Below, piece after piece: positions 44,006 through 53,047 of a DNA stretch of 64,000 nt. Every line of letters starts with the position of its first letter. The first letter of the stretch is position 1. A model generated the notes under the pieces. It worked only from the letters and a program-made list of their open reading frames with translations, was not told the origin of the DNA and searched no databases. A program made the translations under genes and the position numbers. The DNA is from CAYFLR01 sp964343805. Its GTDB lineage: Bacteria > Bdellovibrionota_B > Oligoflexia > CAYFLR01. The stretch spans positions 132,764-196,763 of the forward strand of contig CAYFLR010000006.1 in NCBI GenBank assembly GCA_964343805.1, given 5' to 3'.

Positions 44006-45310
44006 CTATCCTTGGAAAATTTTCTCAACAATTCTTTCTTTGGTTGCCACCTCGATGTCTTCAGGTACCTTTTGGCCGAAAGAAAAGTAGGCCAAGGGTT
44101 TACCACTGGTTTGTGTCGCGTTATAAATAGAACCTAAAGTAGGCGCTTCGTCGATAAAAGTAAATAGAAGTGCATCCCAGGAATTTTTATTAAACCCTTT
44201 GATGCAGGTCTCTAAATAGGAAGAACTATTTATGGCTGATAGCACTAAATAGGTTTCTGTTTTGGGCTCGACCTCTTTTAAATCAAAGTTGACAATCGGA
44301 GCTTGGCCCATCAACTGCCCTGGCATATCAACCAATATAAGGTCTTTATCTTTAAAATTATGGAGTGCCATTCGATAGTCGCTTTCACCAGCAACCACTT
44401 GCAACGGCACTTTCAATATATTGGCAAAGGTTTTTAATTGCTCTGAAGCGGCAATGCGATAATTGTCCAAACTGACGATTGCGACCTTTTTCTGTTTTCG
44501 AATCACAAAGTCCGCTGCGATTTTAGCCAAACTGGTGGTTTTACCAGAGCCAGAAGGGCCATTGAAAGCAACAATATTTGGCCCGTTATCCCTGAGAGTA
44601 ATACCTCCACTGATAGGGATTTTTTTAAGCATAATACGAATAGCCAGGTTCCCAAAATAATCTTCTATTTCATTAAATTCGTGAATACGATCATCTTCGG
44701 TAAATGGATTTCGGCTAGAGCGAAGGGTATTCATAATATTGGAAATAAAAACTTCTTTAATGCCACTCACTTTAAGTTTGGTATAGATACGAACAAAATA
44801 GTCTGGTTGAGACTCCTCTTGCTTAAGTAAATTTGTTCTCATCACCTCATAAAGTAAATATTTTAATTCAGTAAATTCATCATGAATGCCAGTTGCTAAA
44901 TAACTTTTGCCATGTCTGGAAATGTTACCTTCCATGCGTTTCATGAAGGCTTTGATATAATCTAGTTCCTTTTCAATAATCCCTGGAATAGGACTTTCTG
45001 CCGGCTTCACTGCTGCAGGTACGGCTGGTTTGCTCTCTTCTTGTAAAACCGGCAGATGGCTCTCTCGAAGCAGAGTTTGAGTATCCATCTGACGTTGAAC
45101 AGGTGCACTCGCTGAAGGTGAATCATTTAGGGCAGCGGTTACCTCCACTATAGGTTTAGCAAATAGACCGAATTCCCCATCGCTTTTCTTCTCTTTGGTG
45201 GAAATTATAAAAGCATCCGGTCCTAGCTCTCTACGAACAGCACGGAGAGCCTCTTTAACCGAATTGGCTTCAAATTTCTTCATTTGAACGTATGGTGAAT
45301 CCATTTCCAT
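44006..45310 (-). CDS. flhF: Flagellar GTPase FlhF, with altered G3 and G4 motifs
   Basis: FlhF is the SRP-like GTPase that marks the place where a flagellum is built. The 434-residue product has the basic N-terminal B domain and a NG domain with the P-loop GPSGSGKTT (251-259). The usual DTAGR (G3) reads DMPGQ (328-332). The usual TKxD (G4) reads TFID (384-387), so the Lys that contacts the guanine base is Phe. The closing LPEDIEVA-like phrase is FSFGQKVPEDIEVATK. It is probably still a FlhF by position and the rest of the sequence, but its nucleotide preference may differ. It lies between flhA and flhG. Confidence 0.9.
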   Translation of the reverse strand: MEMDSPYVQMKKFEANSVKEALRAVRRELGPDAFIISTKEKKSDGEFGLFAKPIVEVTAALNDSPSASAPVQRQMDTQTLLRESHLPVLQEESKPAVPAAVKPAESPIPGIIEKELDYIKAFMKRMEGNISRHGKSYLATGIHDEFTELKYLLYEVMRTNLLKQEESQPDYFVRIYTKLKVSGIKEVFISNIMNTLRSSRNPFTEDDRIHEFNEIEDYFGNLAIRIMLKKIPISGGITLRDNGPNIVAFNGPSGSGKTTSLAKIAADFVIRKQKKVAIVSLDNYRIAASEQLKTFANILKVPLQVVAGESDYRMALHNFKDKDLILVDMPGQLMGQAPIVNFDLKEVEPKTETYLVLSAINSSSYLETCIKGFNKNSWDALLFTFIDEAPTLGSIYNATQTSGKPLAYFSFGQKVPEDIEVATKERIVEKIFQG

Positions 45311-45319
45311 ATTACTTCC

Positions 45320-47413
45320 CTAATTCAGAGCTGCCACACCCAGAGATTTGGTTCGAATACCTGGCGGTAGCTCTTCGTATGAAATGATGGTCAAATGGGG
45401 TATAAATCTTTCAATTAACTTACGTAAATGCATCCGAATTGAAGGACTCACCAGCAACACCGGATTAAAGTTCGTCATTTGAAAAGATTCCATCGCCTCA
45501 TTAATTTTCTCAAGTATCTTTTCAGCAATATTAGGATCTAGTTGGAGAAATGATAAACCCCCTTCAGTATATTTTATACCACTTGATATGACATCTTCAA
45601 CTGTTCTTTCTAAATTTACTACGTGAAGTATGCCATCACTGGATAAATATTTTCTCACAATCGCACGGCCTAAGGCCAGTCGAGTGGTTTCGGTAAGAAG
45701 GTCGGTATCTTTTATTTGTTTCCCTTTATCAGCTAGAGTTTCAAAAATAGTCAACAAATCGCGAATAGAAACGTCTTCTTTTAATAGATTCTGTAGGACC
45801 TTTACCACTTCACCCAAGGTTAAACACTCTGGCATAAAAAGATCCTCTACCACCTTAGGATACATCTCCTTAAAAGAATCCACTAAGGATTGAACTTCTT
45901 GACGACCTAACAAAGTGTGAGCATTTTCTTTCAACATTTGGGTTAAATGAGTTGCAACTACCGTAGAATTATCCACTACGGTATAACCCCTAAAGTTGGC
46001 TTCATCTTTTAAGTCAGGTCGTATCCAAATAGCATCGAGACCAAAAGCAGGCTCTTTTGTTTGAATTCCATCTAAAGGCTCATCAATAGTTCCAGTATCC
46101 ATCGCAAGCAAATGGTTTTCTTTTAATACCCCTTTTGCAATAACACTTCCCTTAATACAGAGATTATATTCACCAGGTAATAATTGCAGGTTATCTTTGA
46201 CATGAACACTGGGAACCACAATCCCCATCTCTTGGGCAAATTGCTTACGAATACTCATGATTCTTTCTAGGAGTTCTCCTCCTTGATCTCGGTCCACCAG
46301 TGAAATCAGCCCATAACCAATTTCTAGCGAAAGTAAATCAAGTTTTAATAGATCATCTATAGTTTCAACCGGCTCTTCTTCCTCTTTTATATTGGCTTCT
46401 CTAATGAGTTGTTCACGATCTTTCTGATTGCGAAACTGGGCATAATATCCGAGTCCCATCATAATGGCAGCGAGTACCCAAAAGGGGATCAATGGCAAGC
46501 CGGGGATAACACCTATGACCAACAAAATAAAAGAAGCGAGAAAGAGTGCTTTGGGCTGTAAACGAAACTGACGGGTAATTTCGTTTCCTAAATTGGCACT
46601 GGCTCCTGCTCTGGTAACTACAATACCAGCAGCAACAGATACTAAGAAGGCGGGTATCTGAGCAACAATTCCGTCACCCACCGTCAAGATGGTAAAGGTT
46701 CTACCCGCTTCTACAGCAGCCATATCATATTGGACCATCCCTATGACAAAGCCCACCACGATATTGATACCGGTAATGATAATACCGGCAATAGCATCAC
46801 CACGGACAAATTTACTAGCACCGTCCATGGCTCCATAGAATTCTGATTCTTTTTCAATCTCTTTACGACGGGATTTGGCGATTTTCATATCAATGATGCC
46901 CGCATTTAAGTCAGCATCAATCGCCATCTGTTTACCAGGCATCGCGTCCAAGGTAAAACGAGCAGCTACTTCAGCAATACGGCCAGCACCTTTAGAAATT
47001 ACAATAAAGTTGATAACGAAAAAGATGGCGAATATTACGATACCGACAATAATATCACCACCCACCACAAAGTCACCAAAGCTATTAATCACACGCCCTG
47101 CCGCATCCGGCCCTTCAGCTCCATTTAACAAAATGGATTTGGTTGAGGCAATATTAAGTGAAAGCCTGAATAGAGTTACAACCAAGAGAACAGAAGGAAA
47201 AACATTAAAATCGAGAGGCTTTTGCATATAAACTGAAACTAAAAGAATCGTCACTGAGATGGTAATACTCAAAACGAGCATAAAGTCGAGAGTCATGGCT
47301 GGAAGTGGAATCAAGATAATTCCAATTATAACCATTAAACCCAAAGCTAATATCAAATCCGGATTGGCTAAATTCTTTAGTTGTAATAAACCTGTTCTTC
47401 CTTCACCCGCCAT
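45320..47413 (-). CDS. flhA: Flagellar export gate protein FlhA
   Basis: FlhA forms the nine-subunit export gate ring of the flagellar type III secretion system. The 697-residue product has about eight N-terminal membrane spans (for example LGLMVIIGIILIPLPAM). Conserved cytoplasmic-side text follows (RIAEVAARFTLDAMPGKQMAID, DADLNAG). The large C-terminal domain starts at about residue 340 and carries the chaperone/substrate docking region (WIRPDLKDEA, VVATHL). It is 9 bases from flhF. Start ATG 47413 follows a weak ribosome site. Confidence 0.98.
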   Translation of the reverse strand: MAGEGRTGLLQLKNLANPDLILALGLMVIIGIILIPLPAMTLDFMLVLSITISVTILLVSVYMQKPLDFNVFPSVLLVVTLFRLSLNIASTKSILLNGAEGPDAAGRVINSFGDFVVGGDIIVGIVIFAIFFVINFIVISKGAGRIAEVAARFTLDAMPGKQMAIDADLNAGIIDMKIAKSRRKEIEKESEFYGAMDGASKFVRGDAIAGIIITGINIVVGFVIGMVQYDMAAVEAGRTFTILTVGDGIVAQIPAFLVSVAAGIVVTRAGASANLGNEITRQFRLQPKALFLASFILLVIGVIPGLPLIPFWVLAAIMMGLGYYAQFRNQKDREQLIREANIKEEEEPVETIDDLLKLDLLSLEIGYGLISLVDRDQGGELLERIMSIRKQFAQEMGIVVPSVHVKDNLQLLPGEYNLCIKGSVIAKGVLKENHLLAMDTGTIDEPLDGIQTKEPAFGLDAIWIRPDLKDEANFRGYTVVDNSTVVATHLTQMLKENAHTLLGRQEVQSLVDSFKEMYPKVVEDLFMPECLTLGEVVKVLQNLLKEDVSIRDLLTIFETLADKGKQIKDTDLLTETTRLALGRAIVRKYLSSDGILHVVNLERTVEDVISSGIKYTEGGLSFLQLDPNIAEKILEKINEAMESFQMTNFNPVLLVSPSIRMHLRKLIERFIPHLTIISYEELPPGIRTKSLGVAALN

Positions 47414-47427
47414 TTATAACCTCTTTT

Positions 47428-48507
47428 TTAATTGACACTTCTATTAATGCCATTTTTTAATCGATAAACGTAAGCAATCACTTCAGATACTGCTTTATAT
47501 AGAGTCTCAGGGATCTCTTGCCCTACTTTCAACATCTTGTATAAAGTTCTAGCAAGCGGCTTATCTTCTACAATAGGGATTTCCTTTTCCTTGGCCACTT
47601 CTCGAAGTTTGAGGGCCAAAAAGTCCTGTCCTTTGGCAACCACAACAGGAGCTTTCATACCCTGTTCGTATTGAAGAGCCACTGCAAAGTGAGTGGGGTT
47701 GGTGACCAATACTGTTGCTTTATCCATATTTTGGATCATTCGACTCCGAGACAGTTGACGCTGAACATCACGGATCCGTCTTTTAATTAAGGGGTCACCT
47801 TCTCTATTTTTTAGTTCATCTTTTACATTTTGTTTGGTCATTTTCATTTTCTTCTGTAGGGTGACCCAATTATAAAAGAAGTCTATTCCACTGATTAAAA
47901 CCAGGACAGCCAACACTCTTAAGAAAATATTGAAAATAACACTGCCCCAGTACCCCCACAATCCATCAATTGCAACCCCACCTAACTTAGGAATGGTATA
48001 AATTTCTCCTCCTAAGACAGAGTAAGAAATAAATGCCACCGTGGTAATTTTGGCGATGGATTTCAAGAGCTCCATGGCCACCTGGGTTGAGAAAAACCTT
48101 TTCATACCCGACAGAGGGTTCATTTTACCGAAGTTAGGTTTCATCCTTTGCCAACTAAAATTCATCTTGGTTTGAGAAAGACCAGCAACCAATACCATCA
48201 CAAATACTAAGCTAAAAAGAGGGAAGAGGGCTTTTCCCACCATCTGTGCTAACAAAGAGAACAGCATCGAAGCATCATGGATTGAGAATGCTGTTTTGAT
48301 ACTTTGAGTGAACACAAAAATCATAATTTTCTTGAGTTCATCCAAGAAGTAAAGACCATAAAGCGAAAAAAATACCAAAGCACCTAATAGGGCAAATACA
48401 GAGGTAAATTCGCGCGACTGTGCAACTTCACCCTTCTGTCGAAACTCCTTCTTCCGTTCGTCGGTAGCTTCTTCGGTTTTTTCTTCAAAATCGTCTTCTA
48501 AAGCCAT
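47428..48507 (-). CDS. flhB: Flagellar export switch protein FlhB
   Basis: FlhB sets the switch from rod/hook to filament export. The 359-residue product has four membrane spans and the self-cleaving site NPTH with Asn270-Pro271 in VLVTNPTHFAVAL, which is intact. The N-terminal cytoplasmic tail (EEKTEEATDERKKEFRQKGEVAQSRE) carries the usual FlhB signature EKTE-AT-KK. The C-terminal cytoplasmic domain is the normal length. It lies between fliR and flhA in the normal order. Confidence 0.98.
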   Translation of the reverse strand: MALEDDFEEKTEEATDERKKEFRQKGEVAQSREFTSVFALLGALVFFSLYGLYFLDELKKIMIFVFTQSIKTAFSIHDASMLFSLLAQMVGKALFPLFSLVFVMVLVAGLSQTKMNFSWQRMKPNFGKMNPLSGMKRFFSTQVAMELLKSIAKITTVAFISYSVLGGEIYTIPKLGGVAIDGLWGYWGSVIFNIFLRVLAVLVLISGIDFFYNWVTLQKKMKMTKQNVKDELKNREGDPLIKRRIRDVQRQLSRSRMIQNMDKATVLVTNPTHFAVALQYEQGMKAPVVVAKGQDFLALKLREVAKEKEIPIVEDKPLARTLYKMLKVGQEIPETLYKAVSEVIAYVYRLKNGINRSVN

Positions 48508-48519
48508 AGATAACCTTAA

Positions 48520-49305
48520 TTACCTCACTGCCATTAAACTCATGGCATTGACAAAATGCTCTGAAAATAGATTAAAATAATTCATCAATTCATTGGTATA
48601 AAAACGCATTGAGAATAAAAATACGATAAACCCCACTAAAAAACTGATGGGGAAACTCAATACAAATACATTCACTTGAGGAACAGTACGAGCAATCATT
48701 CCCAAGGCAAACATGGTAAAAACAAGAGCCGTTAAGATCGGTGCTGCGAGCTTAATTCCAATAATAAAAATTTGGGCCGAAAAGGAAATCAAATTCTTAA
48801 ATAATAAAGGAGATGGATTTAGCTCTCCTAACGGAATGACATGAAAAGAAACTTGCAAAGAGTGAATAAATACGTGGTGAAAATTAAGAGTAATAAATAT
48901 AGCGGTGGCAATGACAGTTTTAAATTGAGAAAGTGGTGAGACCTGAGCACCACTAGAAGGATCTAGTAAATTAGCCATACCGAAACCCATCTGATATCCT
49001 ACAAATTGAGCTGCCATGAGGACACCATGAAAGGCCACTTTGGCAATAAACCCAAGCACCAATCCAATCAATGACTCTTTGAGTAGCATCAATACTATAT
49101 AGAGTGGGGGGATATTTTCACCTAAAGGTTGAAAGGAAACTAAAGGATAAATCATCACGGTGAGCATGAAAGCAAAGGCTATTTTTAAAGTCGGAGGAAT
49201 TTGTCTATCACCAAGCATGGGAAGCCAAATAAAAATACCTATAATGCGGAAAAGGACTCCCATAAAATTGATAACGAGGGCTGAATCGATAGGCAAATTA
49301 TTCAT
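48520..49305 (-). CDS. fliR: Flagellar export gate protein FliR
   Basis: FliR is part of the export gate core with FliP and FliQ. The 261-residue product is almost entirely hydrophobic with six predicted spans, beginning IDSALVINFMGVLFRIIGIF and containing the conserved GFIAKVAFHGVLMAAQFVGYQMGFGMANLLDP block. Start ATG 49305 follows 11 bases after fliQ. It belongs to the fliP-fliQ-fliR-flhB-flhA order that is standard for flagellar operons. Confidence 0.96.
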   Translation of the reverse strand: MNNLPIDSALVINFMGVLFRIIGIFIWLPMLGDRQIPPTLKIAFAFMLTVMIYPLVSFQPLGENIPPLYIVLMLLKESLIGLVLGFIAKVAFHGVLMAAQFVGYQMGFGMANLLDPSSGAQVSPLSQFKTVIATAIFITLNFHHVFIHSLQVSFHVIPLGELNPSPLLFKNLISFSAQIFIIGIKLAAPILTALVFTMFALGMIARTVPQVNVFVLSFPISFLVGFIVFLFSMRFYTNELMNYFNLFSEHFVNAMSLMAVR

Positions 49306-49316
49306 TGACTAAAAGC

Positions 49317-49592
49317 CTACCTCCCCAACACATAGTATGGTATGCGTTGGATTAAATTCACCGCAAAAAATTCAAATGATGAAAAAATCCATGGCGACAA
49401 GAGAGCCAGAGTCACAATAATACCAACTATTTTAGGAATAAAAGTTAGAGTCTGCTCATTAATTTGAGTGGCTGCTTGAAAAATGGATACCCCAAGACCA
49501 ATCACCAATCCAGCGACTAACATAGGACCTCCCATTTTTATGGAGAGGATAATTGCATTCCTAGCTATTTCGCTGACCAATTCAGGACCCAT
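49317..49592 (-). CDS. fliQ: Flagellar export gate protein FliQ
   Basis: FliQ is a small two-span subunit of the export gate. I start at ATG 49592, because AGGAG precedes it at 7 bases and the resulting 91 residues (MGPELVSEIARNAI) match the family's usual length of about 90. A longer open frame up to 49679 would overlap fliP and has no ribosome site. The two hydrophobic spans are separated by the conserved QINEQTLTFIPKI. It sits between fliP and fliR. Confidence 0.95.
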   Translation of the reverse strand: MGPELVSEIARNAIILSIKMGGPMLVAGLVIGLGVSIFQAATQINEQTLTFIPKIVGIIVTLALLSPWIFSSFEFFAVNLIQRIPYYVLGR

Positions 49593-49636
49593 TCTCTCAC
49601 TCCTCTTCCTGAAAGTTAAATCTTCCAGTTTGAAAT

Positions 49637-50410
49637 TTAAGCAAAGCTTTTTACCAATGAACCAACGATCAATTCCCAACCATCTATCAGAACAAAGAGA
49701 ACTAGTTTAAAAGGAAGGCTTACAACTGTAGGAGGCAACATCAACATACCCATTGCCATCAGAACCGAAGACACCACCATATCTATAATTAAAAATGGTA
49801 CATAGATTAAAAACCCAATCATAAAAGCCGTTTTGAGCTCTGATAAAACAAAACTAGGAATTAATACAAGAGTTGGAACTTCTTTGGCATTCTTTGGCTT
49901 GTCTATCTTAGCCATTTCGAGAAAGAGCTTAAGCTCTGCCTCTTTAGTTTGATTCAGCATCCAGGTTCTTATTGGAGCTTCCAAAGCATCTATGGCCTGT
50001 GATTGATTAATCTGTTTTGAAATATAGGGCTGCAAAGCTTGATCATTGATCTGCTTCAAAACCGGAGACATAATAAAAAAGGTGAGAAATAAACTGAGAC
50101 CAATCAGCACTTGGTTAGGAGGCATGGTTTGAGTTCCCAACGCATGTCTCACAAAACTAAAGACGATGATCAATCTAGTAAAAGATGTCATTAAAAGAAG
50201 AATAGCTGGTGCCATGGTTAAAACTGTGAGAATGAGTACAATTTTAATGGCTGATACTACTTCTGTAGGATCATCTGTCTCAGTGACGGAAAACTTAACA
50301 GTTGGAAAGCCAAGACCTTGTGCATTTAGCTCTGTTCCAAAGAACAACGCAATAATAGCACCAATTCCAAAGGCAATAATAACATCAAATGTAAGTTTTC
50401 GATTGGTCAC
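49637..50410 (-). CDS. fliP: Flagellar export gate protein FliP
   Basis: FliP assembles the central ring of the export gate. The 257-residue product has an N-terminal signal-like segment (FDVIIAFGIGAIIALFF) and four spans. Conserved landmarks are LLMTSFTRLIIVFSFVRHALGTQ, PPNQVLIGLSLFLTFFIM and DMVVSSVLMAMGMLMLPP. Its start overlaps the fliO stop by four bases as ATGA. It ends 44 bases before fliQ. Confidence 0.97.
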   Translation of the reverse strand: MTNRKLTFDVIIAFGIGAIIALFFGTELNAQGLGFPTVKFSVTETDDPTEVVSAIKIVLILTVLTMAPAILLLMTSFTRLIIVFSFVRHALGTQTMPPNQVLIGLSLFLTFFIMSPVLKQINDQALQPYISKQINQSQAIDALEAPIRTWMLNQTKEAELKLFLEMAKIDKPKNAKEVPTLVLIPSFVLSELKTAFMIGFLIYVPFLIIDMVVSSVLMAMGMLMLPPTVVSLPFKLVLFVLIDGWELIVGSLVKSFA

Positions 50411-51675
50411 ACAACATCCTTTTGAATGGTTTGCATAGTTTGAAGTTTATCTCTGATCATCTCTGTTACATCCGAAATGGTGTTATCCAAATTCTCTGTT
50501 TTCTCTTTAACCGTAGATTCTTTTTGATCTTGTTTGTTTACATATTCATCAAATTTGGCATAGGGATTGACTTTGGTACCAGAGGGAGAAGATACTAATT
50601 TTGTTTTTACGGGCACAGGCTCCGCTATCTGCTCTTCGTTACTCTCTGTTTCTTCTCCAATATTAGCTTTTGATTTGATGAGGTTCAAAATCTTGGAGAC
50701 AGATGCTTTTTGAGCTTCTAATGAAATAGGAACCGGTGAAGCGATGGTTGTATTCTGATTGACTGTATTGGACGACCCAACTTTTTTAATCTTTTCAGGT
50801 TCCTCAGTGAGTTTTTGAATGGCCAATTTATTGTTTGCCAACTCGGCTTCACTGATCTTTTCATTTTTAGCCACTTTGTTTTCAATAACCGGCTGAGGAC
50901 TTACCGTGGTTTTTTTCTCTGAAACCACCTTGATCATGGTAATGTTCTCAGGGGTCACACCGATCAGAATTTCCTCTCCATGAACTTCCATCAGCACTAA
51001 AGATTTCTTAGAATCTAGGTTATATGTCGAGAGATGCCTCAGGACTTTATCCTTAGTAAACAACGACTTACGTTTAAACGCCAGTTTTTTGACACCAAAG
51101 GCGATAACTAGAAAAAGCATTAAAAAAACCGAGATTACGGTTAGCTTTTTCATATAAACCTCTGAAAATAATGAATTAACTCCAGCGGTGGCAACATTTT
51201 TAACAGGAACCTTCTCATCTAGAGACAAAGCTTTCTCTAAAGGAGCCGCCACCACATTACTTTTCATTAGGTATTCCAAATGATTATTCTCTGTAGTTAA
51301 CACGGCTCCGGTGGAAAACTTCTCTGCCTTTCCTCCTTTTAGTATCACTCGAGCAATTAAAATATCGGGAGTTGCCTGCAGGATAAAGAGTTTATTAATA
51401 TCAGGTCCCACTCCATCTACAAATTTGCTGGTTTCTAAAGTGTAACTATTCTTAAACTTAAGTTGGATGTAGTTATCGATATATTTTACTTCCACATTAT
51501 CCTTTGAAATATTTCTTTCAAAATCAAATGAAAGGCGAACCTGCCCCTCCCTTTCTTCTAGAATTTTGTATGATTGTAAGAGATTAGGACTATCACTCGC
51601 TTGAACTGGAACTAAGACAGCACAAAAGCAGGCGATCATGGTTAATCTACAAAATAAATTTAGACTCTTAATCAT
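50407..51675 (-). CDS. fliO: FliO-like flagellar protein with unusual extra domains
   Basis: FliO helps assemble FliP. Normal FliO proteins are about 100-150 residues; this one has 422. It has a signal peptide (LTMIACFCAVLVPVQASD), a periplasmic domain of about 130 residues that resembles AMIN domains (ILEEREGQVRLSFDFER, KYIDNYIQLKF), one membrane span (VISVFLMLFLVIAFGVKKL), the typical FliO cytoplasmic domain (LMEVHGEEILIGVTPENITMI) and a long, low-complexity acidic/basic tail. The identity is supported by the FliO core and by its place directly before fliP. The extra domains are unusual and their role is unknown. Confidence 0.8.
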   Translation of the reverse strand: MIKSLNLFCRLTMIACFCAVLVPVQASDSPNLLQSYKILEEREGQVRLSFDFERNISKDNVEVKYIDNYIQLKFKNSYTLETSKFVDGVGPDINKLFILQATPDILIARVILKGGKAEKFSTGAVLTTENNHLEYLMKSNVVAAPLEKALSLDEKVPVKNVATAGVNSLFSEVYMKKLTVISVFLMLFLVIAFGVKKLAFKRKSLFTKDKVLRHLSTYNLDSKKSLVLMEVHGEEILIGVTPENITMIKVVSEKKTTVSPQPVIENKVAKNEKISEAELANNKLAIQKLTEEPEKIKKVGSSNTVNQNTTIASPVPISLEAQKASVSKILNLIKSKANIGEETESNEEQIAEPVPVKTKLVSSPSGTKVNPYAKFDEYVNKQDQKESTVKEKTENLDNTISDVTEMIRDKLQTMQTIQKDVV

Positions 51676-51705
51676 AAGAACACCTTTTTATAATACCAAG
51701 AGTGG

Positions 51706-52194
51706 TTAAGCTGCCCCTTGTTCAGCATTTTCTAATCCAATATTACTGACAACATCAGTTAAACGAACACCAAATCGTTCGTTGATCACAACTACCTCTC
51801 CTAAGGCAACGAGCTTATCGTTCACCAGGATTTCCATTGGTTCACCTGCCATTTTATCTAACTCAATTACTGAACCTTGACCTAACTGTAAGAGATCATT
51901 AACCAACATCCGAGTACGCCCTAGTTCCACCGATACATTCAATGGAACATCCAGGATCATTTTGATATTGGCTCCACCAACATCACTTACAGCGGCTTTA
52001 GCGGCAGCTTTGGCAACAATCTCCTCATGACTTTCATCGTCACTACCGTCACCATCTCCATCGTCGCCTCCACCTTCCAAATCGGCGAGCAAACTATCCA
52101 CATCTGATTGACCGCCATCGTCTTCTTCGCCTAAATCAGTCAATCCAAAATCTTCAGCACTTAATAATTCATTTTTATCCATACCATCTGCCAT
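51706..52194 (-). CDS. fliN: Flagellar motor switch protein FliN
   Basis: FliN forms part of the C-ring that controls rotor direction and export. The 162-residue product has an acidic N-terminal region (LSAEDFGLTDLGEEDDGG, then a run of Asp/Gly) and the conserved SpoA domain (LDVPLNVSVELGRTRMLVNDLLQL, then GEPMEILVNDKLVALGEVVVIN). Its C-terminal end VVSNIGLENA is typical. FliM, normally adjacent, is not present between fliL and fliN. It lies 32 bases from fliL. Confidence 0.95.
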   Translation of the reverse strand: MADGMDKNELLSAEDFGLTDLGEEDDGGQSDVDSLLADLEGGGDDGDGDGSDDESHEEIVAKAAAKAAVSDVGGANIKMILDVPLNVSVELGRTRMLVNDLLQLGQGSVIELDKMAGEPMEILVNDKLVALGEVVVINERFGVRLTDVVSNIGLENAEQGAA

Positions 52195-52226
52195 TTAATT
52201 CTCCCTTTTGTTAGTGGTAATGGTGT

Positions 52227-52817
52227 TTAGTCAATTATAAACTCTGTAAAGTAGAGTTGTTTTATACTTCCTCTTTGGAGGAAGGAGTTTATAGTATTCA
52301 TTATGGAAACTCGAAATTTCATTTTCCCTTCTGGATTCATTATGGACTTCTTCGTCTTGGTTGAAGTCATGGAAATTATGGTATCCCTAATTTTGGCCCG
52401 CCTTTGTTCAAGCTCTTCTTTAAACTTGTTAGTTGGCTCGTACTCTAAGGCAATAGTCATTTGGATGTATCTATCCTGATAAGCATCCGCTAAATTTACC
52501 TGGAACGGCGCCAATGCAAAGACATTTCCAATTTTACCCTCTGTAAGAGGATCCTTCTTGGTAATATCCGCCAGCTTTTCTTCCTCAGCCTTCTTAGCCG
52601 CCTCTTCTCCTTCTTTATGTTCTTCATCCTTCAAGATAGACTTGGCTTCCTCTGAAATTTCTTCCTTTTTTTCTTCTGGAGCCTTTTTCCCGAAAAACAT
52701 GGTATACCCGAAAAAACCACCCGCTCCCAATACCACCACCACAACACCAATTATGATAAAGAGTTTCTTTTTCGTTCCTTCCCCTTCAATTACTTCTTCC
52801 TTATCATTTTCAGCCAT
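52227..52817 (-). CDS. fliL: Flagellar basal-body-associated protein FliL
   Basis: FliL surrounds the stator and affects motor torque. I choose ATG 52817, with GGAGG six bases before; the longer open frame to 52850 has no ribosome site. The 196-residue product has a short cytoplasmic N-terminus, one span (LFIIIGVVVVVLGAGGFFGYT), a charged linker of about 60 residues that is longer than usual (KKAPEEKKEEISEEAK...) and the C-terminal periplasmic domain (ALAPFQVNLADAYQDRYIQM, ending TEFIID). It is the first gene of the operon. Confidence 0.92.
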   Translation of the reverse strand: MAENDKEEVIEGEGTKKKLFIIIGVVVVVLGAGGFFGYTMFFGKKAPEEKKEEISEEAKSILKDEEHKEGEEAAKKAEEEKLADITKKDPLTEGKIGNVFALAPFQVNLADAYQDRYIQMTIALEYEPTNKFKEELEQRRAKIRDTIISMTSTKTKKSIMNPEGKMKFRVSIMNTINSFLQRGSIKQLYFTEFIID

Positions 52818-52937
52818 TTCATTTCCTCCAACCAAGTAACCATAATTCAAAATTGTGTGATTAAAAGGTTTATTGCAATAACTATGCCGAATAACTAGAA
52901 GTAGGGTTTAAATAGTTATCTCTGTTGATTTCACCGG

Positions 52938-52967
52938 ATAATGTGGACTAAAGAGAAAAAGAGTCAA
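52938..52967 (-). promoter_or_regulatory. Possible promoter of the flagellar operon
   Basis: On the minus strand TTGACT (52962-52967) is followed by an 18-base spacer and CATTAT (52938-52943), about 120-150 bases upstream of fliL. The operator-like sites at 53000-53033 lie just upstream of it. Confidence 0.4.
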
Positions 52968-52999
52968 GGAAATGACAAGGTATTTTTTACCCAGTTTAT

Positions 53000-53033
53000 C
53001 GTCAAAATTCAGATATTCGTCAAAGTTTTGACG
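53000..53033. promoter_or_regulatory. Palindromic operator-like site plus half-site
   Basis: CGTCAAAgtTTTGACG (53018-53033) is a perfect palindrome with a two-base centre. A direct copy of the half-site CGTCAAA lies at 53000-53006, 18 bases away. The centre is too small for a good RNA hairpin, so a DNA-binding site is likelier. It lies between the fliL operon promoter and the receiver gene. Confidence 0.45.
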
Positions 53034-53047
53034 TTTGAAAAATATAA

